Source: Deltaproteobacteria bacterium | GTDB lineage: Bacteria > Chloroflexota > Dehalococcoidia > Dehalococcoidales > BS750m-G39 | Direction of reading: 5' to 3' | Assembly (NCBI GenBank): GCA_013202445.1 | Contig: JABMRW010000054.1 | Coordinates: forward strand, 1 to 27,806 | Length of the DNA stretch: 27,806 nt | Part shown: piece by piece, positions 1 to 6,863 of the stretch | Layout: each line of letters starts with the position of its first letter | Numbering within the stretch: the first letter of the stretch is position 1 | Translations under genes and position numbers: made by a program | The notes under the pieces: generated by a model | Database searches by the model: none | Seen by the model: only the letters and a program-made list of their open reading frames with translations | What the model was told of the DNA's origin: nothing

Positions 1-154
1 GCTTTCTGATACTTCGACCATATTATTTTAATAATTTGACCTCCGATAAGTTTGAAGGCTATACTGCTATATGGTCAGGGCGAAGGCAAGCTTAAAAGTT
101 CTGCCTATTGTACGGTACCGCCCACCACCACGCTTGGAAGGTCTCTCAAGGCCT

Positions 155-215
155 CCTGATTGTTGTAAAACACCAGGGTGGTTGAGTATAATTAGACCAC
201 CTGATTGTATAAAAC
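155..215. repeat. Short direct repeat enclosing an imperfect inverted repeat
   Basis: A 16-17 base motif beginning CCTGATTGT and ending TAAAAC occurs at 155-171 and again at 200-215, differing by a small indel. Between and overlapping the copies is an imperfect inverted repeat: CAGGGTGGT at 174-182 against ACCACCTG at 196-203, separated by 13 AT-rich bases. It lies just upstream of a recombinase remnant, so it could be a leftover recombination or attachment site, but that is inference. The first 237 bases otherwise show nothing I can support as a gene. Confidence 0.3.
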
Positions 216-237
216 GGGCGGGTCCGCAAGATGAAAA

Positions 238-576
238 ATGGTTATATCCATAAGGTCACAAGCACCCGTAAGCACGTCTGTTAAGTCCCTCGTCAAAGGT
301 TTCGTCCTAATTCAGCGTACCGACTGTAAAAGCCCCCGGACAATTGAGTATTACGAAAGCAATCTCACGCGATTTCTGTGGTATGCCGAACAATAAGAAC
401 TGGTCGGCTACGGGGGAAGTCAATATGGTGCCTGGAATCGGCCTTGATGCGATGCTCGATGAGTACTATTTGGCGCGTGGCTGTGATAAGAGTGGAAACC
501 CGACTGCGGCATAACTTCAATAATTGGGGTTGTAAAAGATAGAGAGATACTAGAAGACGAAATTACGAAGTTGTGA
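238..576 (+). pseudogene. Decayed tyrosine recombinase (phage-type integrase) remnant
   Basis: A single reading frame carries two segments that resemble the N-terminal core-binding (SAM-like) domain of tyrosine recombinases. The first ends at the TAA at 394 and contains KSPRTIEYYESNLTRFLWYA, the characteristic helix around the S-x-x-T-x-x-x-Y motif. The second, from about 505 to 573, contains VVKDREILEDEITKL and resembles the later helix of the same domain (the FFNWLVKREILEDNP type). Between them are in-frame stops at 394, 445, 460, 484 and 487, and the frame ends at 574. No catalytic domain with the R...HxxR...Y residues follows, because a thiolase start lies at 683. This is therefore a non-functional relic, and the recognition is by eye only. 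It may mark the boundary of a former integrated element and helps explain the rearranged genes just downstream. Confidence 0.5.
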
Positions 577-682
577 AACGTAGATGCTTAATATAAAATA
601 AGAGGCGTGGAGTTAGCTACTAAAAATGGGTGTACCCCAGAGGAACTTCATAGCTCAAACGAGAAGAACAGGAGGTATTTAG

Positions 683-1036
683 ATGGCAAAGAGGACGAAT
701 GCTGTAATAGTTGGCGGGGGAGTGAGTAAATTTGGCGTAAGAAAAGCACACATACTTGATCTCTTCCAGGAGGCAACCAAAGCTTGCTCTGATGATATCC
801 CGACACTAAAGCCCACAGATATCGATGGGCTCATCGTTTGTACCACAATGGCGGGGAGGCATTCCTCGGCTCTTAACACAGCCCCTCTTGTGGTTCATAG
901 GCTAGGATTAAAACCAACATCAATTTGTATCCGGCTGGATACTCTTTGCGCCGGCTCTTTCTCGGTGCCATCGAGGCGCTGGTATTCGCTTTGGAAGCCA
1001 AAGACAAGTACACGGCGGGGCACTCACGGCGGGTGA
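683..1036 (+). pseudogene. Truncated thiolase (acetyl-CoA acetyltransferase family), N-terminal fragment
   Basis: The gene opens with a good ribosome binding site (AGGAGG, 9 bases before ATG 683). About 90 residues follow that look like the start of an SCP2/acetoacetyl-CoA thiolase-type protein: VIVGGGVSKFG, then DLFQEATKACSD, DIDGLIVCT and RLDTLCAG at residues 84-91. The last stretch corresponds to the segment around the nucleophilic cysteine, which would be Cys89. Family members are about 380-400 residues long, but here the similarity stops near nucleotide 950. The remaining 25 residues are an out-of-frame reading of the following HD-GYP gene, ending at a TGA at 1034. The protein cannot be an active thiolase because the second half of the active site (the C-terminal Cys/His motifs) is absent. 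This is a rearrangement or, possibly, an assembly join. Confidence 0.72.
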
Positions 1037-1566
1037 CCAAGCTTGCCCTGGCCATTGGCAAACAGCTCGGCCTACCCAAGGATGAAATTGAAGACCTGCG
1101 CTGGGGAAGCCTGCTGCATGACGTGGGCAAGATTGCCGTTGACCAGTCAATTCAGAACAAGCCGGAAAAACTTACCCGTGTCGAATACGAACATATTATG
1201 ATTCACGCCCAGATTGGGGCCGGCATTGTAAAACCGGTGGTCAACGACAGAGTCGTCGCCATGATTGAGCACCACCATGACCGCTACGATGGCGCCGGAC
1301 TCAATCAGACGGTATCCGGAGAAGACATGCCCCTGGGAGCCAGGATTATGGCTGCAGCCGATGCCTTTGACGCCATGACCTCGGACCGCCCCTACCGCCC
1401 GGCAATACCGGTGGAAGAAGCCCTGGGGGAAATCAAGCGGTGCGTAGACACCCAGTTCGACCCCGTGGTGGCCCGCGCCTTCCTCAAGATAAGTAACTCT
1501 TTACCGGTGATTAAGAACGGCCAGACCGCAGCCGGCACACTCCTAAAGACAAATAAAATAAGGTGA
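925..1566 (+). CDS. HD-GYP-type phosphohydrolase, 5'-truncated
   Basis: The protein carries an HD-GYP domain: GHSRRV at residues 32-37, the metal-binding LLHDVGK with His65 and Asp66, HHHDRYDG at 116-123, and PLGARIMAAADAFDAMTSDRPYR at 136-158 in the usual order. Such domains normally hydrolyse cyclic di-GMP or related dinucleotides. The GYP tripeptide is not canonical: the stretch reads D-G-A-G-L-N at 122-127, with Leu and Asn where Tyr and Pro are expected. HD-GYP proteins usually carry an N-terminal PAS, GAF or receiver domain, but here homology begins at about residue 10, exactly where the thiolase fragment ends. The only available start is a TTG at 925 with no visible ribosome binding site, overlapping the thiolase frame. 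Expression is therefore doubtful. It ends 7 bases before the receiver gene at 1574, and the two were probably one signalling operon. Confidence 0.65.
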   Translation: MYPAGYSLRRLFLGAIEALVFALEAKDKYTAGHSRRVTKLALAIGKQLGLPKDEIEDLRWGSLLHDVGKIAVDQSIQNKPEKLTRVEYEHIMIHAQIGAGIVKPVVNDRVVAMIEHHHDRYDGAGLNQTVSGEDMPLGARIMAAADAFDAMTSDRPYRPAIPVEEALGEIKRCVDTQFDPVVARAFLKISNSLPVIKNGQTAAGTLLKTNKIR

Positions 1567-1573
1567 GAAAAAC

Positions 1574-2035
1574 ATGGGCCGGAAAATAACCAACCAAAAA
1601 ACGAGCCTGAAAAAAAACAACCAGAACACACGCCCAGGCAAAGGCAGCCAAAACACGAGCCCCAACAATAAAAGGAAGATACTCGTAGTTGACGATGAAC
1701 CAAACGTCAGAAAGCTGCTGCGCACTGTGCTTGAGAAAAAATTTACCGTTCTTGAAGCCGAAGATGGAGGACAAGCCGTAGACGTGGCGTGTACGGAAAA
1801 ACCAGACCTTATCCTGATGGACATCATGATGCCCAAAATGGACGGATACACCAGCTGCTACGCGCTAAAGAGTGAGCCGGCCACCAGGTCAATTCCCATC
1901 ATCATGCTCACCGCCATAGACCTCAAACTCAACCTGCAACTCAGCAAGGAAATAGGCGCCGACGGTTATATCACCAAACCCTTCAACTCACGGGATTTGC
2001 TAGATAACATTACCCACTTCCTGGCCCCCGCTTAA
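1574..2035 (+). CDS. Stand-alone response-regulator receiver protein (CheY-like)
   Basis: This is a 153-residue protein with one receiver domain (about residues 35-151) and no output domain. All signature positions are present: the acidic pair Asp40-Asp41 in ILVVDDEP, the phospho-acceptor Asp83 in LILMDIMMPKMDG, the switch Thr113 in MLTA, and Lys135 in YITKPF. The first 34 residues are an unusual, strongly basic, Asn/Lys/Thr/Ser-rich low-complexity tail that is probably disordered. The gene starts 7 bases after the HD-GYP gene, implying joint transcription. No histidine kinase is in the window. A single-domain regulator beside an HD-GYP protein could act by protein contact or phosphorelay, which is inference. 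Confidence 0.88.
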   Translation: MGRKITNQKTSLKKNNQNTRPGKGSQNTSPNNKRKILVVDDEPNVRKLLRTVLEKKFTVLEAEDGGQAVDVACTEKPDLILMDIMMPKMDGYTSCYALKSEPATRSIPIIMLTAIDLKLNLQLSKEIGADGYITKPFNSRDLLDNITHFLAPA

Positions 2036-2057
2036 AGCTTTACCACCCCCCACCAAC

Positions 2058-2083
2058 AAAAAAGGGGCAAATCCTTCGCCCCC
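2058..2083 (-). terminator. Intrinsic terminator of the coiled-coil gene
   Basis: GGGGC at 2064-2068 pairs with GCCCC at 2078-2082 across a 9-base loop. Read on the minus strand, the stem is followed directly by six T residues (2063-2058). It sits 27 bases past the stop of the minus-strand coiled-coil gene. The converging receiver gene ends at 2035 on the other side, where no T-run follows the stem in the plus direction. Confidence 0.7.
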
Positions 2084-2109
2084 AATCAACACACCAGTCT
2101 GATTAATCT

Positions 2110-3192
2110 CTATCCCCCGGACTTCTCCAGCTTATCCATCATTATCTTGGCCTGGGCGGCCACCTCCTGAGCCCCCTCTATAATATCCTGCGCCTTCTCG
2201 TGGGCGGCAGCAATAAGCTTATTGGAATCCTCAAGCGCCTTCTTGGCCGTACCCCTGGCATCGGAGGTAATCTGCTCCGCCATTCGCTTAGCCTCAGCCA
2301 CAATCTCAGCCGCCTCCCACTCCGCCTGCCGCTTCTTATCGGTCATGTGCTTGACCGCCTCCATCTCCCCCTTCTTCCTCGCCTTCTCTATAGTCTCGCT
2401 GGTATCCCGGTCCACCTTCTGTTTAGCCTCCTCCACAATTTTACCCCACCTCTCCTCAGCCTCCTTCCTCCCCACCTCCCGGGCGCTCTTAAGAATCATC
2501 TGGGCTTCCTTCTGGGCCCTCTGCCTGGTCTCTTTAATCTCCTTTTCGGTCTGCTTTTTCAATTCAGCAACAGCCTTAGCTGATTCCTGGGCTTCCTGGT
2601 TAGCCGCCTCGGTCACCTTACTAACCGCCTGTTCCGCTTCCTTCCTCGCCTCAGCAACTATCCTGGTTGCCTCATCCTCGGCCGTCTCTTTAGCTCTTTC
2701 CAACATATCGGCCGCCCTCTGCCTGGCCTGCTCCATAAGGCGCTCCACCTCTCCCCGCCTCTCCTCCTCGGCCTGCTTCCTAGCCTTCGCCTCAACCTCA
2801 TCAACCATCCGCACTGCCAGTTCTTCGGCCTCGGCAATAATGCCGGCCGCTTCCTTCTCCGCCTTCTTCCTGGCCACCTCCTCGAACTCGGCTATAGCTT
2901 CCTCAGCCTTACTCCGCGACTCAGCCACCAGCCCGGCTATCTCCTCCTCCGCTTTGGCCCGGGCCCCGCTGGTAACCTGTTCCGCCTTGGCTTCGGCCTC
3001 GAGGATAATCCGCTCCGCTTTCTCCCGAGCGCCGGCGATAATATAATCTGCCTCCTGCTCAGCCCCCTCTTTTATCCTCCTGAACTCCGCCTCAATAGCA
3101 TCGGTGAGCCTCTGCTTGTGCTCAGCAATGACACCATCGCCCCCGTTAATCCCCTGCCTGACCTCATTGCTCACTTCTTCCATATCACTCAC
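2110..3192 (-). CDS. Long alanine/glutamate-rich coiled-coil protein
   Basis: The 360 residues are almost entirely alpha-helical coiled coil, built from repeated blocks such as AEEIVAEA, AREKAERII and AEKEAAGIIAEAEE. The spacing is near 11 residues (hendecad-like), with Ala at the core positions and Glu/Lys/Arg outside. There is no signal peptide, transmembrane segment or globular domain. The composition recalls the stalk subunits of F/V-type ATPases (b/E), DivIVA-like proteins and other structural rods, but no specific family can be named. The start is either GTG at 3190-3192 (GGGGAGG only 3 bases away) or ATG at 3181-3183 (AGGTGA 5 bases away), and the latter spacing is more usual. It has its own promoter (3245-3273) and terminator (2058-2083), so it appears monocistronic. 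A cytoplasmic scaffold is inference. Confidence 0.85.
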   Translation of the reverse strand: MSDMEEVSNEVRQGINGGDGVIAEHKQRLTDAIEAEFRRIKEGAEQEADYIIAGAREKAERIILEAEAKAEQVTSGARAKAEEEIAGLVAESRSKAEEAIAEFEEVARKKAEKEAAGIIAEAEELAVRMVDEVEAKARKQAEEERRGEVERLMEQARQRAADMLERAKETAEDEATRIVAEARKEAEQAVSKVTEAANQEAQESAKAVAELKKQTEKEIKETRQRAQKEAQMILKSAREVGRKEAEERWGKIVEEAKQKVDRDTSETIEKARKKGEMEAVKHMTDKKRQAEWEAAEIVAEAKRMAEQITSDARGTAKKALEDSNKLIAAAHEKAQDIIEGAQEVAAQAKIMMDKLEKSGG

Positions 3193-3200
3193 CTGCCTCC

Positions 3201-3225
3201 CCGGCCCTTATTAAATGCCGGCCGG
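3201..3225 (-). repeat. Inverted repeat in the leader of the coiled-coil gene
   Basis: CCGGCC at 3201-3206 and GGCCGG at 3220-3225 can form a GC-rich stem over a 13-base AT-rich loop. The stem sits between the predicted transcription start (about 3238) and the ribosome binding site. It could hinder or stabilise the leader mRNA, but no T-run follows, so it is not a terminator. Confidence 0.35.
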
Positions 3226-3244
3226 TTTCACATCTTCGGATTTG

Positions 3245-3273
3245 AGTTTAGTCCCTATCGGCACAATTGTCAA
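3245..3273 (-). promoter_or_regulatory. Sigma-70-type promoter of the coiled-coil gene
   Basis: On the minus strand a perfect -35 TTGACA (3273-3268) is followed by a 17-base spacer and TAAACT (3250-3245) as -10, with 4 of 6 consensus bases. Transcription would start near 3238, giving a leader of about 45 bases to the gene start. The promoter lies in the 92-base gap after the methyltransferase gene, consistent with independent expression. Confidence 0.6.
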
Positions 3274-3284
3274 CAGAAATTTGC

Positions 3285-3914
3285 CTACTTAACACCCGTG
3301 GCGCAAAGCCAGCCCCGGCCACCTTTAAGCCGGAACTGTACTTTAGAAAAGCCGGCAGCGGCGAGCATAGCCACCATCTCGGAACCGGCGTAGAGCGGAA
3401 AATGCATCTTCTGCGCCATGACGGCGTATTTCTGGTGGTTATCCATCTCCTTGCTCCAGGCCGTGGTAATGGCCACCAGCCCCCGGTCTTTTAAGACACG
3501 GCGCACTTCCTTCAGCCCGGCTACCGGCTCCGGCCAGTAATTGAAAGACTCAACGGCGCAGGCCCTATCAAACGATGCGTCCTCAAAAGGCAGATTGGAG
3601 ACATTACCCCCCTTTACGGCCACCCGCCCGGCGCTGACGGCGGCGGCGTTATGTTTCAGCGCCTGCTGCACCATTACTTCCGAATAATCGACGCCGGCCA
3701 CAAAGCCATCAGTAGCAATCCCGGCCATCTCTTTGATAGTCATGCCGCCGCCACAGCCGATATCCAGTACGGAATCATGCGGCTGAATATCCATCAGCTC
3801 AAGTGTCCAGCGGCTCAAGGGTTGATGCCGCCAGTTCATCAGGGGACCCATCAGCCAGCCGAGCCAGCCGCTGGGCTTACGGCACTGGGCACCGAATATT
3901 TTCGTTAACGGCAT
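3285..3914 (-). CDS. Class I SAM-dependent methyltransferase (Methyltransf_11 type)
   Basis: This 209-residue protein has a classic Rossmann-type methyltransferase core. Motif I is VLDIGCGGG at residues 49-57, the acidic residue that would bind the SAM ribose is Asp76 in VAGVDYS, motif II/III is around NVSNLPFEDASFDRACAVE (104-122), and VRRVLKDRGLVAI lies near 145. Such proteins methylate small molecules, lipids or quinones, and the substrate cannot be told from this sequence. Start ATG 3914 is preceded by GAGG 9 bases upstream. It is followed by the promoter of the coiled-coil gene and has no obvious operon partner, so its pathway is unknown. Confidence 0.85.
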   Translation of the reverse strand: MPLTKIFGAQCRKPSGWLGWLMGPLMNWRHQPLSRWTLELMDIQPHDSVLDIGCGGGMTIKEMAGIATDGFVAGVDYSEVMVQQALKHNAAAVSAGRVAVKGGNVSNLPFEDASFDRACAVESFNYWPEPVAGLKEVRRVLKDRGLVAITTAWSKEMDNHQKYAVMAQKMHFPLYAGSEMVAMLAAAGFSKVQFRLKGGRGWLCATGVK

Positions 3915-4042
3915 GAAATTATTCCTCGGGGATTTTACGGCTTATTGACGAACAGGGGCACTACCAAACAGGTTAACAAAATATCCGGCTTAAGTAAAGA
4001 AAGAACAACCTTCAAAAGGGACAAAATTGAACTAAAAACCTA

Positions 4043-4071
4043 TTGACATCGAGGAAAGAATGGTCTATCGT
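4043..4071 (+). promoter_or_regulatory. Promoter of the decayed zinc-ribbon gene
   Basis: A perfect TTGACA at 4043-4048 is followed after 17 bases by TATCGT at 4066-4071 (4 of 6 consensus). The ribosome binding site AAGGAGG follows 12 bases later. It appears to be the intact promoter of the pseudogene at 4084-4210. Confidence 0.45.
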
Positions 4072-4083
4072 TTGATTAATCAA

Positions 4084-4210
4084 AAAGGAGGTCAGCCGAT
4101 CCAAGAGAGAAATGAAAGATGCCAAAAGCATCACCATGAAGAATGGTAAGCCGGCAACCTAGGGTGTGTGCCCGGCATGTGGGACCAAGATGTTCCGCAT
4201 CGGTAAGTAG
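4084..4210 (+). pseudogene. Decayed small zinc-ribbon protein (DUF5679-like)
   Basis: A strong ribosome binding site (AAGGAGG, 4084-4090) is followed by a frame reading SKREMKDAKSITMKNGKPAT, then a TAG at 4160-4162, then GVCPACGTKMFRIGK and a second TAG at 4208-4210. This matches my memory of a roughly 45-50-residue family common in Dehalococcoidia: an N-terminal C-x2-C, then KDAxxITMKNGxPATQGVCPxCGTKMFRIGK. Two lesions are visible. The glutamine codon after PAT has become TAG (CAG to TAG is one transition), and the start codon plus the first C-x2-C half of the ribbon is missing between the ribosome binding site and the homology. The best remaining ATG is 4112. The function of the family is unknown. 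Apart from this remnant I see no gene in 3915-4309. Confidence 0.6.
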
Positions 4211-4268
4211 TCAAACCAGCTTTAAGATCCCTTTTCGCCCGGTAGCTAAACTTCAACAGTGCTTCAGC

Positions 4269-4298
4269 GCTGGGGTATTGGTGCGTTTTTGCCCCAGC
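4269..4298. other. Hairpin-forming inverted repeat near the end of the DUF1616 gene
   Basis: GCTGGGG at 4269-4275 and CCCCAGC at 4292-4298 can pair across a 16-base loop, 12 bases past the stop of the minus-strand gene ending at 4310. There is no T-run after the stem on the minus strand, so it is at best a Rho-assisted or mRNA-end-stabilising structure. Confidence 0.3.
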
Positions 4299-4309
4299 CA
4301 GCTAGATTG

Positions 4310-5137
4310 CTAGTTACCAACCACGTCAACCCATAGATCAAGGACGTGGTAGGGTGTATTTTCGTTTCCCTTATAGAGCCGGAACTCAACCTTCTGCTCC
4401 TCCCCCACCCCCACAGGAGTAAAACTCACCTTCTGCTCCCACTCCTCCTCACCAGCCAGGGTAATCGCGGCCACTCCCCCCACCTCCTCCTCCCCAATAA
4501 GTATCCTGACATGATAATCGGTTAATGCCTGCTCATGATTTACTATCCCCAGGGTAACCGTTGCCTCCTCCCCCAGGACAATCACATCGGGGTAATTCTC
4601 GGCCCTTCCCTCGGGACCGAGCATGTAAAATTCGGTAAACGCCTCCCCCGTATCAGGCGGCCGGGCCACATAGACCAGCACGCCGATAGCCCCGATGATA
4701 ACCACCACCAGCAAAACCAGGAGGGCTCTATCTAAAAGGTGATGGCCGCCCCAAAATTGGGACAACCGTAAACGTAACCGGGGCTCAAAGCGCTCCTCCG
4801 GGGGAAGCCGGCGCCGCCGGTACCAGGCGACGGCGGCAGCCACGATAATAAAAGCCAGCAGTGACAACAGCACCGAATAAAGGCCGATACCCCAGGGTGT
4901 ATAGTTTAAGAAAATGCCTATCAATGGCACCACCACAATACTGAGGCCAAAGCTCAAAGCCAGGCGCCGGGCGATATCAAAATCACCACGTTTGGTAAAG
5001 ACGGCCGCCACCAGCGTATAGCCGGGAGAGAAAAGGGCAAAGATTAGCCCCAGAACCAGGCTCACCGGGCTCCCCCCCCAGAAAACGGCCAGGGGCACTA
5101 AAACCAGAGAAGCAACCACCACTGCCAGCAAGTCCAC
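4310..5137 (-). CDS. DUF1616 family membrane protein
   Basis: This 275-residue protein has about five hydrophobic helices in its first 155 residues (roughly 3-20, 24-46, 61-80, 85-108 and 137-158). A C-terminal extracytoplasmic domain follows, beginning with FTEFYMLGPEGRAENYPDV, the conserved segment of DUF1616 proteins. The remainder (VTLGIVNHEQALTDYHVRI and following) looks like a beta-sandwich of the CARDB/immunoglobulin type. The family is found in archaea and Chloroflexota near cell-surface glycosylation genes, but its biochemical role is not established. It begins one base after the stop of the large membrane protein upstream (5139-6593), so the two are co-transcribed and may work together at the membrane. 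Confidence 0.82.
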   Translation of the reverse strand: MDLLAVVVASLVLVPLAVFWGGSPVSLVLGLIFALFSPGYTLVAAVFTKRGDFDIARRLALSFGLSIVVVPLIGIFLNYTPWGIGLYSVLLSLLAFIIVAAAVAWYRRRRLPPEERFEPRLRLRLSQFWGGHHLLDRALLVLLVVVIIGAIGVLVYVARPPDTGEAFTEFYMLGPEGRAENYPDVIVLGEEATVTLGIVNHEQALTDYHVRILIGEEEVGGVAAITLAGEEEWEQKVSFTPVGVGEEQKVEFRLYKGNENTPYHVLDLWVDVVGN

Positions 5138-5138
5138 G

Positions 5139-6593
5139 CTAACTCTCCCCCTCCCTCAAGATATAGACCCCGTCCCGCACCTCCACCAGGTCGGGATTAT
5201 TCAGCGGGAACGGGCTGTAAAGAATGTTTACGTTCTTTTCCCTGATATACTCGGTATCAGGGGCGCCCGCCATGAAAAACCGGGTAATCTCCCTTGCCTG
5301 CTCAACTCCCCAGGGGTAGGCCCGGGCGGTATAAACATATTGCCCGCTTGCGGGAAAATAGGCCCAGCCGACATATGGGTTAAGCATAGCGATGGAGTCC
5401 CGGGGCAATTCCTCCCCGAGCCACTCAAAGTCGTGATAGGTTTCAACATCTACTATTTGATAGTATTTCTCTTCGGCATAGCCTTCCATCCTTAGAAACA
5501 GGGCAAATACCACCACCAGCGCCAGCGCTATATAGACCGATAGCGCACCCCAGCGCCAACGTTTAAAGAAGGCAAGACCAAGCTGGCGTAGCTGGCTTAA
5601 GCCGTAGCCGGCGATAAAGGCCATCAATAGCATAACGTAGAGCCAGCCCCTTTCATAAAGGATATCGGGGCCTACATTAAAATACTGCCGGTAAAACTGC
5701 ACAAAGAAAAGCAGGATAATAGTAGGGACCAGCAGGGCATAGTTGCGCCAGCCGCCCCTGGCTATCAGAAAGCCAAAGCCGATAACAGCCAGGGCTACCA
5801 TTATGTAGCCCAGCTGAGGCAGGGGAATCGGAATAACCGGTAAGGGTATATGTTCTGCGTTTATGATATTTTGTATCTCCCTCATTACAAAGGCCCGGTT
5901 CCAGAGAAAGATAACCAGACCCGAAAACGGGATAAGCAGTATGCAGGTAAGGGACGGCAGTTTCTGCCGCATTGGACTGCGGGACAGAGCAAGGTAAAAG
6001 ACCAGGAAAATCACCAGGACAAAGCCCACGGCGACGGCGGTGGTGCCGTGGGTGAGAAACAGCGCAACCAGGCTAATCACGATTAAAGGCAGCGGCCGCC
6101 AGTCTTTCTCCATTTTCTCCAGCAGTATCAGGCACAGGGGGAAAAAGACCAGCCCCAGTGTCACCGGAACCAGGAAAGCCGGCCCCAGAAATCTGATAGT
6201 GGTGTGGATGAAGGTGGCGAAAAATGCGGCTTCCAACCCGAATCCCCGCTTTCGGCCCCAAGCGTAAGCGCTAAAGGCTATCAGCCCCAGAACCAGGGCC
6301 GGCATCAGGCGGGCCAGCAACAGCCAGGGTGAACCGGTGGCCAGCAGAGAAGTGCCGAACCAGATGTAATAGCCCGCTTCCGGGTGCCCCCCCACCTCCC
6401 ACTGACCACCCTGGAAAGGATGGGGGAAATTCAGGTGGCCGGTATTCAAAATCTGGTTGGTATATCCCAGATGCATCCACTCATCCACATGGAGGGGGTA
6501 GGGGTAATTGAGGCGGGGGTACAAAGCCATAAAGAAAGCGAGGGCAATGATGGCAAACAGTAATATAGCTTTAATTAAAGAGATTCTGTTCAA
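5139..6593 (-). CDS. Polytopic membrane protein, probable GT-C-fold glycosyltransferase
   Basis: The 484 residues contain a long series of hydrophobic helices (about 10-12) and a C-terminal soluble tail of about 100 residues. The first extracytoplasmic loop, after helix 1, contains HVDEW at residues 35-39. This acidic pair is in the position of the catalytic or metal-binding D/E motif of GT-C enzymes such as PMT, ArnT and oligosaccharyltransferases, which use polyprenyl-phosphate sugars. The C-terminal tail has FEWLGEELPRDSIAMLNPY, similar to the soluble ends of such proteins. It lies directly upstream of the DUF1616 gene, a combination consistent with envelope glycosylation. The donor and acceptor are unknown, and a non-enzymatic membrane role remains possible. 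Confidence 0.7.
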   Translation of the reverse strand: MNRISLIKAILLFAIIALAFFMALYPRLNYPYPLHVDEWMHLGYTNQILNTGHLNFPHPFQGGQWEVGGHPEAGYYIWFGTSLLATGSPWLLLARLMPALVLGLIAFSAYAWGRKRGFGLEAAFFATFIHTTIRFLGPAFLVPVTLGLVFFPLCLILLEKMEKDWRPLPLIVISLVALFLTHGTTAVAVGFVLVIFLVFYLALSRSPMRQKLPSLTCILLIPFSGLVIFLWNRAFVMREIQNIINAEHIPLPVIPIPLPQLGYIMVALAVIGFGFLIARGGWRNYALLVPTIILLFFVQFYRQYFNVGPDILYERGWLYVMLLMAFIAGYGLSQLRQLGLAFFKRWRWGALSVYIALALVVVFALFLRMEGYAEEKYYQIVDVETYHDFEWLGEELPRDSIAMLNPYVGWAYFPASGQYVYTARAYPWGVEQAREITRFFMAGAPDTEYIREKNVNILYSPFPLNNPDLVEVRDGVYILREGES

Positions 6594-6624
6594 AAAACGT
6601 CACTCTCAAACTGAAATTCCTACC

Positions 6625-6653
6625 ATTTTAGCATTAACCCACTTAAGGGGCAA
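6625..6653 (-). promoter_or_regulatory. Promoter of the GT-C/DUF1616 operon
   Basis: On the minus strand TTGCCC (6653-6648, 4 of 6) and TAAAAT (6630-6625, 5 of 6) are separated by 17 bases. Transcription would start near 6618, about 25 bases before the start codon at 6593. Confidence 0.45.
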
Positions 6654-6863
6654 GGTAACCATACCCACCCCACCAGTTTCCAAGCAGAACTTTTTCTTCC
6701 CATACCCTCCCACCCAAAAAGGCCTTGCCTCTTTTCATCTCTTTAACCCCACCCCCCATTTTAACAGTTCTCTTTCTTCCCACCCTGACCCACCCTACAG
6801 TGGTGTTGCCCCTCCTTTAACTCTCCTTTCGGGGAGGAAAAAGAAAGTTTTAGAAGCGTAGCT

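Noticed and set aside
155..215. CRISPR array or origin iterons
   Set aside because: Only two imperfect copies, no regular spacers, and no cas, dnaA or rep gene nearby.
71..253. 60-codon plus-strand frame near the window start
   Set aside because: No ribosome binding site, odd composition, and it spans the repeat cluster; nothing supports it as a gene.
2222..3046. 274-codon plus-strand frame rich in Ala and Ser
   Set aside because: It is the complement of the repetitive coiled-coil gene, and its low complexity mirrors the Ala/Glu codons on the other strand.
6812..6829. Intrinsic terminator in the divergent spacer
   Set aside because: The CTCTCC/GGGGAG stem-loop has no T-run in either direction and no gene ends nearby.
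6508..6861. 117-codon plus-strand frame
   Set aside because: Overlaps the start of the GT-C-like gene and runs through pyrimidine-rich spacer, giving a Pro/Ser-rich, unfamiliar product.
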